Part shown: positions 9,675 to 19,524 of the stretch, piece after piece
Layout: each line of letters starts with the position of its first letter
Numbering within the stretch: the stretch's first letter is position 1
Assembly (NCBI RefSeq): GCF_001202035.1
Contig: NZ_LGHT01000036.1
Coordinates: forward strand, 62,001-126,000
Direction: 5' to 3'
DNA: 64,000 nt
Source: Pseudorhodobacter wandonensis
Lineage (GTDB): Bacteria > Pseudomonadota > Alphaproteobacteria > Rhodobacterales > Rhodobacteraceae
The notes under the pieces: generated by a model
Databases searched by the model: none
The model's input: the letters and a program-made list of their open reading frames with translations, nothing else
What the model was told of the DNA's origin: nothing
Position numbers and translations under genes: made by a program

Positions 9675-10958
9675 ATGGCTAAAATCAAAGACCATCCGCT
9701 CCGCTATGATTTGGTGAATGAGCTGCACGCGCGGCCCTTTCCGGCGCTGACGGTGCCATGCCATGCGGTCTATGTGGCGATCAAAGAGGCCGAGCATGCG
9801 GTGAACCGTGACCGCGCCGCAGACCGCGCGCATTTGCTGGCTTTGCTGGATCGCAATGGGTCACCCCATCCGCAGCCGGATGCCACGCATTTTTCGGGCG
9901 CGATGGGGCGGCATCACTTGAAATGGGAAAGCCATACGGAATTCGTGACCTATTCGGCCTTTGGCAGTGGCGTATCGTCCCGCGCCTTTGACCCGATGGA
10001 GGCAGATGTCTTTCCGCAGGATTGGCTGGCCGGTGCGCCCGGCACGCGGTTGACCTCGGTGCTGATCCGGGTTGAGGAATTGCCGCAGGATGAGGCCGAA
10101 ATGCTGGCCAAGCTGGATGACTGGTTTGTGCCGGAAAGCCTGGCTATGGCGCGGGTGGTTGATGGTGCTGCGGTGATCGCGGGGGATTTCCGGATTGATC
10201 CGGCGGGGCATATGCGCTTTGCCGTGTTCGTGAAAAAGGGCACGGGCGAGCGGCGGGTGGGGCGGATTGTGCAGCGGCTGTGCGAGGTGGAGACCTACCG
10301 CGCCATGTCGATGCTGGGTTTGATGCGGGCGCGGGGGCTAAGCGGCAAGCTGAACACGCTGGACCCGCAGCTGTCGCAGCTGATTTCGGGGATGAACAGC
10401 CCCGATCATTCGCCCGAAGAGGTGCTGCAAACACTGCTGAAAATCTCGGCCGAGTTGGAAAGCCTTGCGGTGCAGTTCAGCTTTCGCTTTGGCGCGACCG
10501 AGGCCTATGAGGCGATTGTGACGCAGCGTGTGTCTGTGATGCGCGAGGTGCGGGTTGAAGGGCGGCAGACTTTTGGCGAGTTTATGATGCGGCGCTATGA
10601 CCCGGCGATGCGGACGGTGAAATCGGTGGACGCGCGACTGCGCGGCATGGCCGAACGCGCGACACGGGCGGCCGAGCTGTTGCGGACGCGGGTTGATGTT
10701 GAACGCTCGGCGCAGAACCAGAAGCTGTTGGAAAGCATGGATGCGCGGGCAGATTTGCAGCTGCGGCTTCAGACCACGGTTGAGGGGCTGTCGGTGGTGG
10801 CGATCAGCTATTACGCGGCGAACTTGCTGGCCTATATCGCCTATCCGGTGACAGAGGGGCTGGGTTTGTCAAAAGGCATGTCGATGGCGATCATGGTGCC
10901 GGTGGTGATTTTGGGCGTCTGGGCGATGGTGCGCCGTATCCGCCATAAGTTTCATTGA
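9675..10958 (+). CDS. DUF3422 family membrane-anchored protein
   Basis: A 427-residue member of the DUF3422 family, recognised by its N-terminal block HPLRYDLVNELHARPFPAL. The middle is predicted soluble and helical (charged coiled-coil-like segment about 330-385). Two membrane helices lie near the C-terminus (about 370-390 and 400-420), followed by a basic tail RRIRHKFH, suggesting a cytoplasmic body anchored in the inner membrane. The frame extends upstream, but the ATG at 9675 has a CCGAGGA box and directly precedes the conserved block. Function is unknown. The stop codon overlaps the stem of its own terminator. Confidence 0.88.
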   Translation: MAKIKDHPLRYDLVNELHARPFPALTVPCHAVYVAIKEAEHAVNRDRAADRAHLLALLDRNGSPHPQPDATHFSGAMGRHHLKWESHTEFVTYSAFGSGVSSRAFDPMEADVFPQDWLAGAPGTRLTSVLIRVEELPQDEAEMLAKLDDWFVPESLAMARVVDGAAVIAGDFRIDPAGHMRFAVFVKKGTGERRVGRIVQRLCEVETYRAMSMLGLMRARGLSGKLNTLDPQLSQLISGMNSPDHSPEEVLQTLLKISAELESLAVQFSFRFGATEAYEAIVTQRVSVMREVRVEGRQTFGEFMMRRYDPAMRTVKSVDARLRGMAERATRAAELLRTRVDVERSAQNQKLLESMDARADLQLRLQTTVEGLSVVAISYYAANLLAYIAYPVTEGLGLSKGMSMAIMVPVVILGVWAMVRRIRHKFH

Positions 10959-10987
10959 AAAGCCCGCCCTTTTTGGGAGCGGGCTTT
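10958..10987. terminator. Bidirectional terminator between DUF3422 and yeeE-like genes
   Basis: Stem AAAGCCCGC (10959-10967) pairs with GCGGGCTTT (10979-10987) around an 11-base loop with a T-run. It begins within the DUF3422 stop codon and ends just before the stop of the convergent transporter gene. Confidence 0.85.
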
Positions 10988-10991
10988 GTAT

Positions 10992-12044
10992 TTAGCCAAA
11001 GGCCGGCGTGGTTTGCGGTTTAAGCGCAAGTGCCTTATCGGCCAGCACGGCGCCAAGGGCGATAGCGGCAAGCGCCAGCACTGCGGCAACCGACAGGGTT
11101 GGCACACCGGCAAGCCCTGCGCCGATGGTGCAACCGCCAGCCAAGACGCCACCCACACCCATCAGGACACCGCCTGCAAGGTAGCGGCCGGTTTCGCGGG
11201 GTGAGACAAAGCTTTGCCATTTAAAGCGGCCGGTGGTCAGGGATGACAGTGCCGCCCCTGCGATTGCGCCGCCGAACAAGCCGATGCCAAAGCCAGCCGC
11301 AACCGATGAGGACGCGATGGCCCAGAACAGGGTTTCGGTCAGTGGTGAGGTGAAGCTGAGGCTTTCCATGACGATCGGGTCGAATTCATCCAGCAGCACA
11401 AAGCCGGTGCCAACCCATGCCAAGGGCACAAGTGCGCCGATAGCAATGCCCGCCAACCATTGGCGTGGCGCCAGCCGGGCGCGGAGCGCAAAGGCAAGGG
11501 CTGCGGCGGCAAGCAGGCCTGCGACCAGTGGCGCGCCGCCGGGCAGGTTTGCCAATGAAATGGCGTCGCCCATCGGCAAGGTGATTTCACCCAAACCCGT
11601 GCGCAGCGGGGCCAAAAGCCCTTTCATCGTGGCATGGGCCGCGATTGCAAACACAGTCAGCACGGTCAGCGCGCGCAGGTTTCCGGTGCCGGTCAGCACC
11701 GTCAGGCGCGAGGCGCAGCCACGGGTCAGGACCATGCCAATGCCAAAGGCAAGCCCGCCAAGGATGATCGCGGCATAAGGCAGATCGGGCGTCAGCAGGC
11801 GGTGGCCATCAAAGCTGATCCAGCCCGCAGCCGTTGCGGCTTGGGTGCCGATGATCGCGGTGGCAAGCGCGATGGCCCAAAGGGCAAGGGCGGGACGGCG
11901 TTCGGCTTTGGGGCCGACAAGACCACGGCGCAGGCAAAAGCGGGTGGCCTCGGCCAGAATGCCGAACAGCAAGCCAATCGCCAGCCCAAGAATAACAGAC
12001 GCCTCACGCGGGGTCAGCGTTTCAAAGCCAAGGGATTCAAACAT
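10992..12044 (-). CDS. YeeE/YedE family sulfur-compound transporter
   Basis: A 350-residue polytopic membrane protein of the YeeE/YedE family, which imports thiosulfate or related sulfur species. Three cysteines sit in the positions expected for the substrate path: Cys37 (ATRFCLRRG), Cys110 (LTRGCASRL) and Cys305 (AGGCTIGAG). Small-residue-rich helices cover nearly the whole length. ATG at 12044 with AGGAG 6 bases upstream. No sox or sqr genes are adjacent, but an SqrR-like regulator is encoded at 35.1 kb, and an inverted repeat (12088-12115) lies in the promoter region. Confidence 0.85.
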   Translation of the reverse strand: MFESLGFETLTPREASVILGLAIGLLFGILAEATRFCLRRGLVGPKAERRPALALWAIALATAIIGTQAATAAGWISFDGHRLLTPDLPYAAIILGGLAFGIGMVLTRGCASRLTVLTGTGNLRALTVLTVFAIAAHATMKGLLAPLRTGLGEITLPMGDAISLANLPGGAPLVAGLLAAAALAFALRARLAPRQWLAGIAIGALVPLAWVGTGFVLLDEFDPIVMESLSFTSPLTETLFWAIASSSVAAGFGIGLFGGAIAGAALSSLTTGRFKWQSFVSPRETGRYLAGGVLMGVGGVLAGGCTIGAGLAGVPTLSVAAVLALAAIALGAVLADKALALKPQTTPAFG

Positions 12045-12087
12045 CGCGCACTCCTGAGAAATGGAATTTTATTCCGTTTGGCGTAAA

Positions 12088-12115
12088 ATATTCGCAATTT
12101 CAAGGCAATGAATAT
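12088..12115. promoter_or_regulatory. Inverted repeat ATATTC-N16-GAATAT upstream of the yeeE-like gene
   Basis: A perfect 6-bp dyad 43 to 71 bases upstream of the transporter start. Its symmetry and position suit a repressor operator, but nothing proves binding. Confidence 0.3.
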
Positions 12116-12181
12116 GTGAATGGGTTGGCCGGTGGGGGAGATTGTTCTGGCAACCGTCACAGCGCAGAACATAAGACCAAA

Positions 12182-12216
12182 CCGCCCCTAAAGACAGGAA
12201 ATCCGTCTAGGGGCGG
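12182..12216 (-). terminator. Terminator-like hairpin after the oppDFABC-type operon
   Basis: CCGCCCCTA (12182-12190) pairs with TAGGGGCGG (12208-12216), and an inner GAC/GTC pair continues the stem. It lies just downstream of the last permease gene, reading on the minus strand, and is followed there by TTTGGTCTT. Confidence 0.7.
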
Positions 12217-12243
12217 CAAGGTTTGCGCAAGCTTGGTCTTATT

Positions 12244-13167
12244 TTACCGGCCGCGGATGCGCGGGTCGAGCGCGTCGCGCAAGCCGTCACCGATGTAGTT
12301 GACCGAGAGCACCGTCAGCGAGATGGCAACACCCGGCCAGATCACGCGCTCGGGGTATTGCTGGATGTATTCGGCACCGTCAAACAGCAACCGGCCCCAG
12401 GTTGGAAAATCAGGCGGAAAGCCGAGGCCGAGGAACGAGAGCGCGGATTCGGTGATGATTGCGTTGGCGATGCCCAGCGTGGCGGCCACCATGATTGGCG
12501 ACATTACGTTGGGCAGTACATGGCGCAGGATCATCCGGCGTGACGGGGTGCCGATGGACCGCGCGGCCAGCACGAACTCGCGTTCCTTCAGGGCCAGCAC
12601 CTCGCCGCGTACAACGCGGGCGGCTTGCATCCAGCTGGTCAGACCAATGGCCACCACGATCAGCAAGAACGTGCCGCCTTCGGGGCCAAAGGCCTTGGAC
12701 AAAGGCGCGCGGAACAGCATCGCCATGACCAAGAGCAAGGGCAGCAGGGGTAGGGCCAGAAACAGGTCGGTCAGGCGCATCAGCGCGTTATCCAGCCGTT
12801 TGAAATAGCCCGCCATGACGCCGACAAAGGTGCCAAGGGTAATGGAAATCACCATCGCCGTCAGGCCCACGGCGATAGAGGTTTGGCCACCCTTCATCAT
12901 CCGCGCCAGCATATCGCGGCCCAGCTGGTCGGTGCCCAAGGGAAATTCTATCGACGGCGGCTTGTTGCGGGTTTTGATCATCGTCACCGCATCGGGGTTG
13001 ATGAAAGTCGGGTCTTTGGTCCAGACCATCGGGCCGATGAACACGAACAGCACCAAGCTGACGAAGACGAACAGCCCCACCAATGCGCCTTTGTGCGATT
13101 TGAACTGCACCCAGACATCGGCCCATTGGCTGCGGGGTTTGGCCAGAGCGGCGGGGGCGTTAGTCAT
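12244..13167 (-). CDS. Peptide-type ABC transporter permease (DppC/OppC family)
   Basis: A 307-residue inner-membrane permease with the family's N-terminal helix, large periplasmic segment containing FPLGTDQLGRDMLARM (about 91-106), and the cytoplasmic ABC-contact loop near AARSIGTPSRRMILRHVLPN (about 225-244). It overlaps the end of the upstream permease gene by 8 bases, so the two are translationally coupled. It is the last gene of the five-gene importer operon (order on the minus strand: ATPase, ATPase, binding protein, permease, permease). Confidence 0.92.
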   Translation of the reverse strand: MTNAPAALAKPRSQWADVWVQFKSHKGALVGLFVFVSLVLFVFIGPMVWTKDPTFINPDAVTMIKTRNKPPSIEFPLGTDQLGRDMLARMMKGGQTSIAVGLTAMVISITLGTFVGVMAGYFKRLDNALMRLTDLFLALPLLPLLLVMAMLFRAPLSKAFGPEGGTFLLIVVAIGLTSWMQAARVVRGEVLALKEREFVLAARSIGTPSRRMILRHVLPNVMSPIMVAATLGIANAIITESALSFLGLGFPPDFPTWGRLLFDGAEYIQQYPERVIWPGVAISLTVLSVNYIGDGLRDALDPRIRGR

Positions 13168-14167
13168 AGCGGATCCTCGGGTCTAGCAATCCGTAAAGAA
13201 TATCGGCGATCAGGTTGAACAGCACGATCAGCACGGCAAAGATAAAGGTAAGCGTTTGGACGGTTGGCAGATCTGACCCCTGGATCGCGCCAATCAGCAG
13301 CGCACCAAGGCCGTTCACGCGAAACACCTGCTCGGTGATAATCGCGCCGCCAAAGATGCTGGGAATGCCAAGGGCGATAACGGTGACCACCGGGATCATC
13401 GAGTTGCGCACAACATGTTTCAGCACGACAACGCGTTCGGTCAGGCCTTTGGCGCGGGCGGTGCGGACGTAATCTTGCCCGAGGTTTTCCAGCATGCTTG
13501 ACCGCATGTAGCGGCTGATCTGCGCGGCGTTATAAAGCGCCAGCACCATCACCGGCATGGCCATTTGCTTAACCTGCTGCATAAAACTGGCCCAATCGGT
13601 GACGCGCAACGAGGTGTCATAGATTGACGGGAACCAATGCAGGTTAACCGCGAATACCAAGATCAGCACCAGACCGGTAAAGAAGGTCGGCACCGAAAAG
13701 CCGATCATCGCGATGAATGTGCCAAGCTGGTCAAACCACGAATATTGGCGATACGCCGAATAAATGCCGATGGGCAGCGCGATCAGCACGCCCAGAACAT
13801 AGGATGTGCCGATAACTGTCATAGTTTGCGGCAAGCGCTGCACGACGATATCCATCACCGGGCTGCGCGACTGCCAGCTGACGATGCGCTGCATTCCGGC
13901 CGAATATTCGGTGCTGAACCAGTGATCCCACAGGACCAGCGGTTCCACGACAAAAAACTGTTTCAGCCACAGCAGATAGCGCACCATGACGGGTTCGTTC
14001 ACGCCCATGGCCTCCATGATCTTCAACCGTACCTCGGGGGGGACGGTCAGGGGGATTTGGCTCATTGGAGAGCCGGGCGCGAGATCGACGAGCAAAAAGA
14101 TCAGCAGACTGATGAACAAAAGCGTCGGGATGGCAAACATAAGCCGACGGAGGGTGAAGGTAAGCAT
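13160..14167 (-). CDS. Peptide-type ABC transporter permease (DppB/OppB family)
   Basis: A 335-residue permease beginning with the typical MLTFTLRRLMFAIPTLLFIS helix. It has about six membrane segments and the cytoplasmic EAA-type loop DYVRTARAKGLTERVVVLKH (about 234-253). It pairs with the downstream DppC-like gene, which overlaps it by 8 bases. It lies 70 bases after the binding-protein gene, with a strong hairpin (14205-14228) in the gap that may lower permease relative to binding-protein expression. Confidence 0.92.
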   Translation of the reverse strand: MLTFTLRRLMFAIPTLLFISLLIFLLVDLAPGSPMSQIPLTVPPEVRLKIMEAMGVNEPVMVRYLLWLKQFFVVEPLVLWDHWFSTEYSAGMQRIVSWQSRSPVMDIVVQRLPQTMTVIGTSYVLGVLIALPIGIYSAYRQYSWFDQLGTFIAMIGFSVPTFFTGLVLILVFAVNLHWFPSIYDTSLRVTDWASFMQQVKQMAMPVMVLALYNAAQISRYMRSSMLENLGQDYVRTARAKGLTERVVVLKHVVRNSMIPVVTVIALGIPSIFGGAIITEQVFRVNGLGALLIGAIQGSDLPTVQTLTFIFAVLIVLFNLIADILYGLLDPRIRYD

Positions 14168-14204
14168 AGGGGGGCGCCTTTGTTCAGCGGTCTGTTAGGG
14201 GGAT

Positions 14205-14228
14205 GGGCGGGGGAAAGACCCCCCGCCC
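14205..14228 (-). terminator. Intra-operon hairpin after the binding-protein gene
   Basis: GGGCGGGGG (14205-14213) pairs with CCCCCGCCC (14220-14228) around a short loop, right after the binding-protein stop. No clear T-run follows on the minus strand, so it may be a partial terminator or an mRNA 3'-end stabiliser rather than a full stop. Confidence 0.6.
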
Positions 14229-14237
14229 AAAGTTGCA

Positions 14238-15938
14238 TTACTTAATGCGGTACCAGTTTTCGACGTTACCCATTTCCGAGTCCCATACGTTCAGCACAAC
14301 ACCGCCAAGCGTGTTGGAATGTGCCGACAGACGACCACGATCGACCAGAGGCACGATGGTGTAGCTGTCTTTGGTCAGCATTTCGTTCAGGCGGATCACC
14401 TTGGCGGCACGCTCTTCGGTGCCTTTGGTCTGGATCAGCTCTGCCAGCAGCGCGTCATAGGCTGGATCGCAATAGCGGTTGATGTTTTCACCCTGCCACT
14501 GGCTTTCAGGCTTTGGCGCCTTGTCGCAAGTGTATTGTGCAACATAGGGTTCCGGGTCGGTGCCTGGGAAGTTGTTGGCATACATTTCAACGTCGGCATA
14601 GAATTTCTGGAAGGTGTCGGGCGAACCCGCGTCACCGCCAAAATAAACGCCACCGTCAATCGATTTCAGTTCAACATCGACGCCCAGCTCGTTCCACCAG
14701 CCTTTGATCAGGGCTTGGAAATCCTGACGCACAGGGTTGACCGATGTCTGATAAAGCAGTTTGAACTTTTTGCCGTCTTTCTCGCGGATGCCATCGGCGC
14801 CCACGGTCCAGCCTGCTTCGTCCAGCAATTTCTTGGCGCCGTCCATGTCTTGCATAATGCAATCGGTGTTCGGCGAGGCATAGATTGCCGGAGCAGGGAC
14901 GAGGTTACAGGTCGGGCGACCGGCAACGCCGTAGCCGACCTCGACCAACACGTTACGGTCAATCGCCATCGACAGAGCTTTGCGCACGTTCACATCCGAC
15001 AGGATCGGGTGCGGGTGCTTGGCGGTTGCGCGCTCGCCTTCGGGCAGGTCTGGCGATGGGTCGGTCATGTTCATTTCAATACGCTCGACCAGTGTGCCAA
15101 AGCCGGAAACGAAAGTACCTTTGCCGCCCGCAGCCATTTGTGCTTGCAGTTCGGGGTTGATCTGGGTGTTCCAGGCATAGTCAAACTCGCCTGTTTCCAT
15201 GACAGCGCGTGCAGCCGAGGCGGCGTCACCGCCACCTTTGACCGAAACAGTCGCAAAGGCGGGTTTGGCAGGGTCACGATAGTTGGGGTTGGCGGCCAGT
15301 TCGACAGAGTCGTTAACCTTGAAGTCGGTGACCATGAAGGGGCCGGTGCCGTGAGGTTTAAAGTTGGCCTCGGTGCAGGTTGGGGCGGCAGCGCCCATGC
15401 ATGCCGCGAACTGCGCTTTTTGCAGGATTGGCGATTCCGCGCCAACAAAGGCGACCAGCGGGTTCGGCTTTGGCCCGGTGAAGGTGACTTTGACGGTCAG
15501 CGGGTCGATGGCCTCAACCGATTTCACGCCTTCGAATTTACCAAGCTGGGCGCAACCGCCTGCAGGGTCCATGCAATAGGCGCCGGTGAACACAACGTCA
15601 TCGGCGGTGAAATCTGTGCCGTCAGACCATTTCAGACCTTCTTTGATTTTCCAGGTGACCGAAGTTTGGTCCTCGGAAATGCCGCCGTTTTCCAAAGTTG
15701 GAATCTCGGTGACAAGGCGCGGGTAAATCGTGCCGTTTTCGTCAAAGCCGGCCAGCGGTTCCAGCACGAGGCTGCCCACTTCAACGTCCTTGGTGCCCGA
15801 AGACAAATAGGCGTTCATGATGGATACGGCTTGCGAGTACAGGATTTTGACGTTGCCGTCTGTGCCACGCTCGGCCATTGCGGCGGGCGCAAAGGCAAAG
15901 GCGCAGGCGGCGCCGAGTAGGGCTGTTTTCATTTTCAT
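14238..15938 (-). CDS. ABC transporter substrate-binding protein, family 5 (peptide/nickel type)
   Basis: A 566-residue periplasmic binding protein. A Sec signal peptide (MKMKTALLGAACAFAFAPAAMA) precedes a family 5 extracellular domain with the typical block SVTWKIKEGLKWSDGTDFTA (about 97-116). Pairs of cysteines suggest a periplasmic disulfide. I chose the ATG at 15938, which has GGAG spaced 8 bases upstream, over an upstream GTG that overlaps that box. Binding proteins of this family take di-/oligopeptides, nickel, opines or other solutes. The divergent M20 amidohydrolase genes hint at peptides or N-acyl amino acids, which is inference. Confidence 0.93.
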   Translation of the reverse strand: MKMKTALLGAACAFAFAPAAMAERGTDGNVKILYSQAVSIMNAYLSSGTKDVEVGSLVLEPLAGFDENGTIYPRLVTEIPTLENGGISEDQTSVTWKIKEGLKWSDGTDFTADDVVFTGAYCMDPAGGCAQLGKFEGVKSVEAIDPLTVKVTFTGPKPNPLVAFVGAESPILQKAQFAACMGAAAPTCTEANFKPHGTGPFMVTDFKVNDSVELAANPNYRDPAKPAFATVSVKGGGDAASAARAVMETGEFDYAWNTQINPELQAQMAAGGKGTFVSGFGTLVERIEMNMTDPSPDLPEGERATAKHPHPILSDVNVRKALSMAIDRNVLVEVGYGVAGRPTCNLVPAPAIYASPNTDCIMQDMDGAKKLLDEAGWTVGADGIREKDGKKFKLLYQTSVNPVRQDFQALIKGWWNELGVDVELKSIDGGVYFGGDAGSPDTFQKFYADVEMYANNFPGTDPEPYVAQYTCDKAPKPESQWQGENINRYCDPAYDALLAELIQTKGTEERAAKVIRLNEMLTKDSYTIVPLVDRGRLSAHSNTLGGVVLNVWDSEMGNVENWYRIK

Positions 15939-16004
15939 CTTTATCACTCCTAGTTGGTTGAGCTCGTTGGCCTCGGGGGCCGGACGGTTGATCCGTCGGG
16001 CGGT

Positions 16005-17024
16005 TTAATCGGGTTTCACAAGGTGGCAGGCGACAAAGCGGCCGGGGCGTACCTCGGCCAGTTCGGGTTTTACCTCATGGCAAATCGGGATCACCTCGGG
16101 GCAGCGGGTGCAAAAGTTGCAGCCTTTGGGTGGGTTTGAAGGTGACGGCACATCGCCTTGCAAGATTATGCGCTGGCGCGTTGCCTCGCGTTCCGGGTCC
16201 GGGTCGGGCACGGCCGACAGCAGCGCCTTGGCATAGGGGTGCAGTGGCTCGGCGTAGAGCGGCTCGCGCGGGCTGAGTTCGGCGATGCGACCAAGGTACA
16301 TCACGGCCACGCGGTCGGCGATATGGCGCACCATCGACAGGTCGTGGCTGATGAACAGATAGGTCAGGCCGAATTGTTCCTGCAGATCCTCTAGCAGGTT
16401 TACCACCTGAGCCTGAATTGACACATCCAGCGCCGCAATCGGTTCATCGCAAACGATAAATTTGGGGTTCAATGCAAGGGCGCGGGCAATGCCGATACGC
16501 TGGCGCTGACCGCCCGAAAAGGCGTGCGGGTAACGGTTGGCAAAGGCGCGGTTCAGGCCGACGGCGTCCATCAGCTCGTAAACCTTTTCCAGCTTTTCCG
16601 CCGAGGACAGTTTTGTGTGTTCATCCAGCGGTTCCGAAATGATCGCGGCGACGGTCATGCGCGGGTTCAGGCAGGCTTGGGGGTCTTGAAACACCATCTG
16701 CATCGTCGGGCGTTTGCGGCGCAGTGCCTCGGGTGACAGTTTGGCGATGTCTTCGCCCTCAATGGTGACCGAGCCGTTCGTCAATTCGTAGAGCCGCAGC
16801 AAGGCACGCCCGACAGTCGATTTGCCGCAACCGGATTCGCCCACAAGACCAAGGGTTTCCCCTTTGAAAATATCAAAGCTTAGGCCATCGACGGCCTTTA
16901 CATCGCCGGTGTGGCGACGAAACAGGCCGGTATGGATGGGGAAATACATCTTGAGGTCTTTGACCTCGACAAGTTTGGCGGCGGAATTGGCAGATGATTG
17001 TTCAGTTGGGTTGGCATCCAGCAT
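16005..17024 (-). CDS. Peptide-type ABC transporter ATP-binding protein (DppF/OppF family)
   Basis: A 339-residue ATPase with Walker [10 protein letters not shown], signature [15 protein letters not shown] and Walker [15 protein letters not shown]. The C-terminal oligopeptide/dipeptide extension has a four-cysteine cluster region ([16 protein letters not shown]), typical of this subfamily. Its ATG at 17024 shares a base with the stop of the upstream ATPase gene (TGATG), so the pair is translationally coupled; codons further upstream in frame are rejected for that reason. It follows oppD and precedes the binding protein. Confidence 0.93.
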   Translation of the reverse strand: MLDANPTEQSSANSAAKLVEVKDLKMYFPIHTGLFRRHTGDVKAVDGLSFDIFKGETLGLVGESGCGKSTVGRALLRLYELTNGSVTIEGEDIAKLSPEALRRKRPTMQMVFQDPQACLNPRMTVAAIISEPLDEHTKLSSAEKLEKVYELMDAVGLNRAFANRYPHAFSGGQRQRIGIARALALNPKFIVCDEPIAALDVSIQAQVVNLLEDLQEQFGLTYLFISHDLSMVRHIADRVAVMYLGRIAELSPREPLYAEPLHPYAKALLSAVPDPDPEREATRQRIILQGDVPSPSNPPKGCNFCTRCPEVIPICHEVKPELAEVRPGRFVACHLVKPD

Positions 17025-18037
17025 CAAGCAATCCCCCCGGTTTTGGCGTCCCAATGGCAGGCAACGTCATGGCCATAGCCCACGCGTTTGTCATCAAGCG
17101 GCCGACGCTGTGGGTTTTCGACGTGGCACACGGCAAAGGCCTCGGTGCAGCGCGGCATAAAGGGGCAGGCGGTGGGCGCGGCACCAAGAATGGGCGGCTG
17201 GCCCTCGATCACGCGGAGGCGTTTTTCGCGCGTGCCGGAAACCGATGGAATGGTTTTCAGCAATGCACGGGTATAGGGGTGCTGCGGGTTGGCAAAAAGT
17301 TCGCCAACGGGGGCTTGCTCGACGATCTGGCCGCCATACATCACCACCACACGGTCGGCGATGCCTGCGATCACGCCAAGGTCGTGGGTGATCCAGACAA
17401 TCGCCATGCCAAGCTTGCTGCGCAGGTCTTTGACCAATTCGATGATCTGGGCCTGAATCGTTACATCCAGCGCGGTTGTCGGTTCATCCGCGATCAGCAC
17501 CTCGGGGTCGCAGGCCAGCGCGATGGCGATCATCACGCGTTGCCGCATACCGCCCGAAAACTGGTGCGGGTAATCTTTCATCCGGCGTTCTGCATCGGGG
17601 ATGCCGACCAGTTCCAGCAGCTCTATCGCGCGGGCGCGGGCCTGGGTTTTGTTCAGGCCCATGTGGCGCAGCAAAGGCTCCATCACCTGATTGCCAACGG
17701 TATAGACGGGGTTGAGGCTGGTCATCGGGTCTTGAAACACAAAGCCGATGCGCTTGCCGCGTATCTCGCGCAATTGTGCGGGCGAGACCTTGAGAATATC
17801 CATATCGCCCAGCATCACCTGACCGCCGCGGATTTCGGCGGGGGGCATGGGCAGCAGGCCGATCAGTGACATCATGGTGACGGATTTGCCCGAACCACTT
17901 TCGCCCACAACCCCAAGCAATTCGCCGGGCTCAAGATGAAAACTTACGGAATTGACTGCATGAACGTCTCCACCTCGGGTGCGGAACACGGTCTGCAAGC
18001 CCCGCACGTCAAGTACCGGCTTGGCCCCATCGGGCAT
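17024..18037 (-). CDS. Peptide-type ABC transporter ATP-binding protein (DppD/OppD family)
   Basis: A 337-residue ATPase and first gene of the importer operon. Walker A is GESGSGKSV, the signature is [15 protein letters not shown], and Walker B is [14 protein letters not shown]. The C-terminal extension includes [15 protein letters not shown], the cysteine-bearing oligopeptide tail. The ATG at 18037 has GGGAG upstream. A 200-base divergent region separates it from an argE-like gene, and that region should hold promoters for both directions. Confidence 0.93.
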   Translation of the reverse strand: MPDGAKPVLDVRGLQTVFRTRGGDVHAVNSVSFHLEPGELLGVVGESGSGKSVTMMSLIGLLPMPPAEIRGGQVMLGDMDILKVSPAQLREIRGKRIGFVFQDPMTSLNPVYTVGNQVMEPLLRHMGLNKTQARARAIELLELVGIPDAERRMKDYPHQFSGGMRQRVMIAIALACDPEVLIADEPTTALDVTIQAQIIELVKDLRSKLGMAIVWITHDLGVIAGIADRVVVMYGGQIVEQAPVGELFANPQHPYTRALLKTIPSVSGTREKRLRVIEGQPPILGAAPTACPFMPRCTEAFAVCHVENPQRRPLDDKRVGYGHDVACHWDAKTGGIA

Positions 18038-18242
18038 ATGACGACTCCCATGTCGTTGTTTTATCTCTTATCCACGATCAGCCCAATGGCCGCCGTGGTT
18101 TCACAAGACTTTATCTTTTTTTAGTCGGGCCGCAACTGGCATTCTTGGGAATGTGGCGGTTTGGCGCGTTTGTGCTGCGCTTCTGGCTTGACCTATGCGT
18201 GGCCAAGGCTCAGCTTGGCCTTGAAATATAAGGACAGTTTTG

Positions 18243-19409
18243 ATGCAGTCGATGAACTTTTCAGCACGTGAAATACTTGACCAATTGGTCGGGTTCCGCA
18301 GCGTTAGCTCTGAAAGCAACCTTGATTTGATTGACTGGGTTGAGGGGTATTTGGCCTCACACGGGGTAAAATCGCACCGCGTTTATAACGCCGAGCGCAC
18401 CAAGGCCGCGCTGTTTGCCAATGTTGGACCCGAGGTGGCAGGCGGGGTGATTCTATCGGGGCATTCGGATGTGGTGCCGGTTGAGGGCCAGGATTGGGCC
18501 ACCGACCCGTTTACGGTGGTGGAGCGGGACGGGCGGCTTTATGGCCGCGGTACCTGTGACATGAAGGGGTTTGTGGCGCTGGCGCTGGCGGCGGTGCCGC
18601 TGGCCCTGAAAGCAGGGGTGAAACGCCCGCTGCAAATCGCGATCAGCTATGATGAGGAAGTGGGCTGCACCGGCGCGCCGCCGATGATTGCCCAGATGGT
18701 ACAGGCCTTGCCCAAGGCGGCGGCAGTTGTGGTGGGCGAGCCGTCGATGATGCGGTTGGTGAACGGGCATAAGGGCGGCGCGGGCTTTCGGGTGCATGTA
18801 AAAGGGTACGAGGTGCATTCGTCGCTGCTGCCCTACGGCGTCAGCGCGATTATGGAGGCGGCGCGGCTGGTTGGCTGGATCAATGACCAGAACGCCGCCA
18901 TTCAGGCCCGCACCCCCAGCGCGATTGCCGCGATGTTTCATCCGCCGCATACCACCGTGCATTGCGGCAAGTTTGCGGGCGGCACGGCGCATAACATCAC
19001 CGCAGGCGATTGCCATTTTGTCATGGAATTTCGCGTGGTGCCGGATGAGGACGAAGACCAATGGGCCGACCGCTTTGTCGCCGAGTGCAAGCGGGTCGAA
19101 GGCCTGATGCAAGCCGTGCAGCCAAGTACGCAGGTCATTCTGGACAGGTTTTTTGACGTGCCGGGGTTAAAGCCGGAACAAGATGGGGCAGCCGATGCCT
19201 TGGTGCGCCGACTGACCGGCGATAACGCGGCCGAGGTGGTTTCTTATGGCACCGAGGCGGGGCAGTTTCAGGCGGCGGGGTATTCTTGTGTGATTTGCGG
19301 GCCGGGGGATATTGCGCAGGCGCATCAGGTGGATGAGTACCTTGAAGTCGCACAGTTTGAAGAAGGCTGGGCGTTCATGCAACGCTTGGTGCAGGATTTG
19401 GCCAGCTAG
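18243..19409 (+). CDS. argE: M20 family deacylase, acetylornithine deacetylase type
   Basis: A 388-residue zinc-dependent amidohydrolase resembling ArgE, which removes acetyl from N2-acetylornithine. The metal motifs are HSDVVPVEG (His and Asp), GRGTCDMKGF with the bridging Asp, and DEEVGCTGA with the catalytic Glu. The ATG at 18243 has AGGA at the right distance, so the preceding TTG is not needed. It is followed 115 bases later by another M20 gene and is divergent from a peptide importer. This suggests scavenging of N-acylated amino acids, although a biosynthetic arginine role is possible. Confidence 0.85.
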   Translation: MQSMNFSAREILDQLVGFRSVSSESNLDLIDWVEGYLASHGVKSHRVYNAERTKAALFANVGPEVAGGVILSGHSDVVPVEGQDWATDPFTVVERDGRLYGRGTCDMKGFVALALAAVPLALKAGVKRPLQIAISYDEEVGCTGAPPMIAQMVQALPKAAAVVVGEPSMMRLVNGHKGGAGFRVHVKGYEVHSSLLPYGVSAIMEAARLVGWINDQNAAIQARTPSAIAAMFHPPHTTVHCGKFAGGTAHNITAGDCHFVMEFRVVPDEDEDQWADRFVAECKRVEGLMQAVQPSTQVILDRFFDVPGLKPEQDGAADALVRRLTGDNAAEVVSYGTEAGQFQAAGYSCVICGPGDIAQAHQVDEYLEVAQFEEGWAFMQRLVQDLAS

Positions 19410-19524
19410 ACCGGATTTTATCGTTGGGTCAAAAAAATGCGTGGGTGGCTAATCTGGGCCTTGCAGCGCCCGTAGGTTTGGCACAGGCTGCGGCCACACC
19501 ATGCATGACCAATAGGAGCCTGCG

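Noticed and set aside
14319-15920. A 533-codon open frame on the plus strand antisense to the binding-protein gene
   Set aside because: It is a shadow of the real minus-strand gene, which has a signal peptide and family motifs. The antisense product has no recognisable domain and only reflects codon bias of a GC-rich gene.
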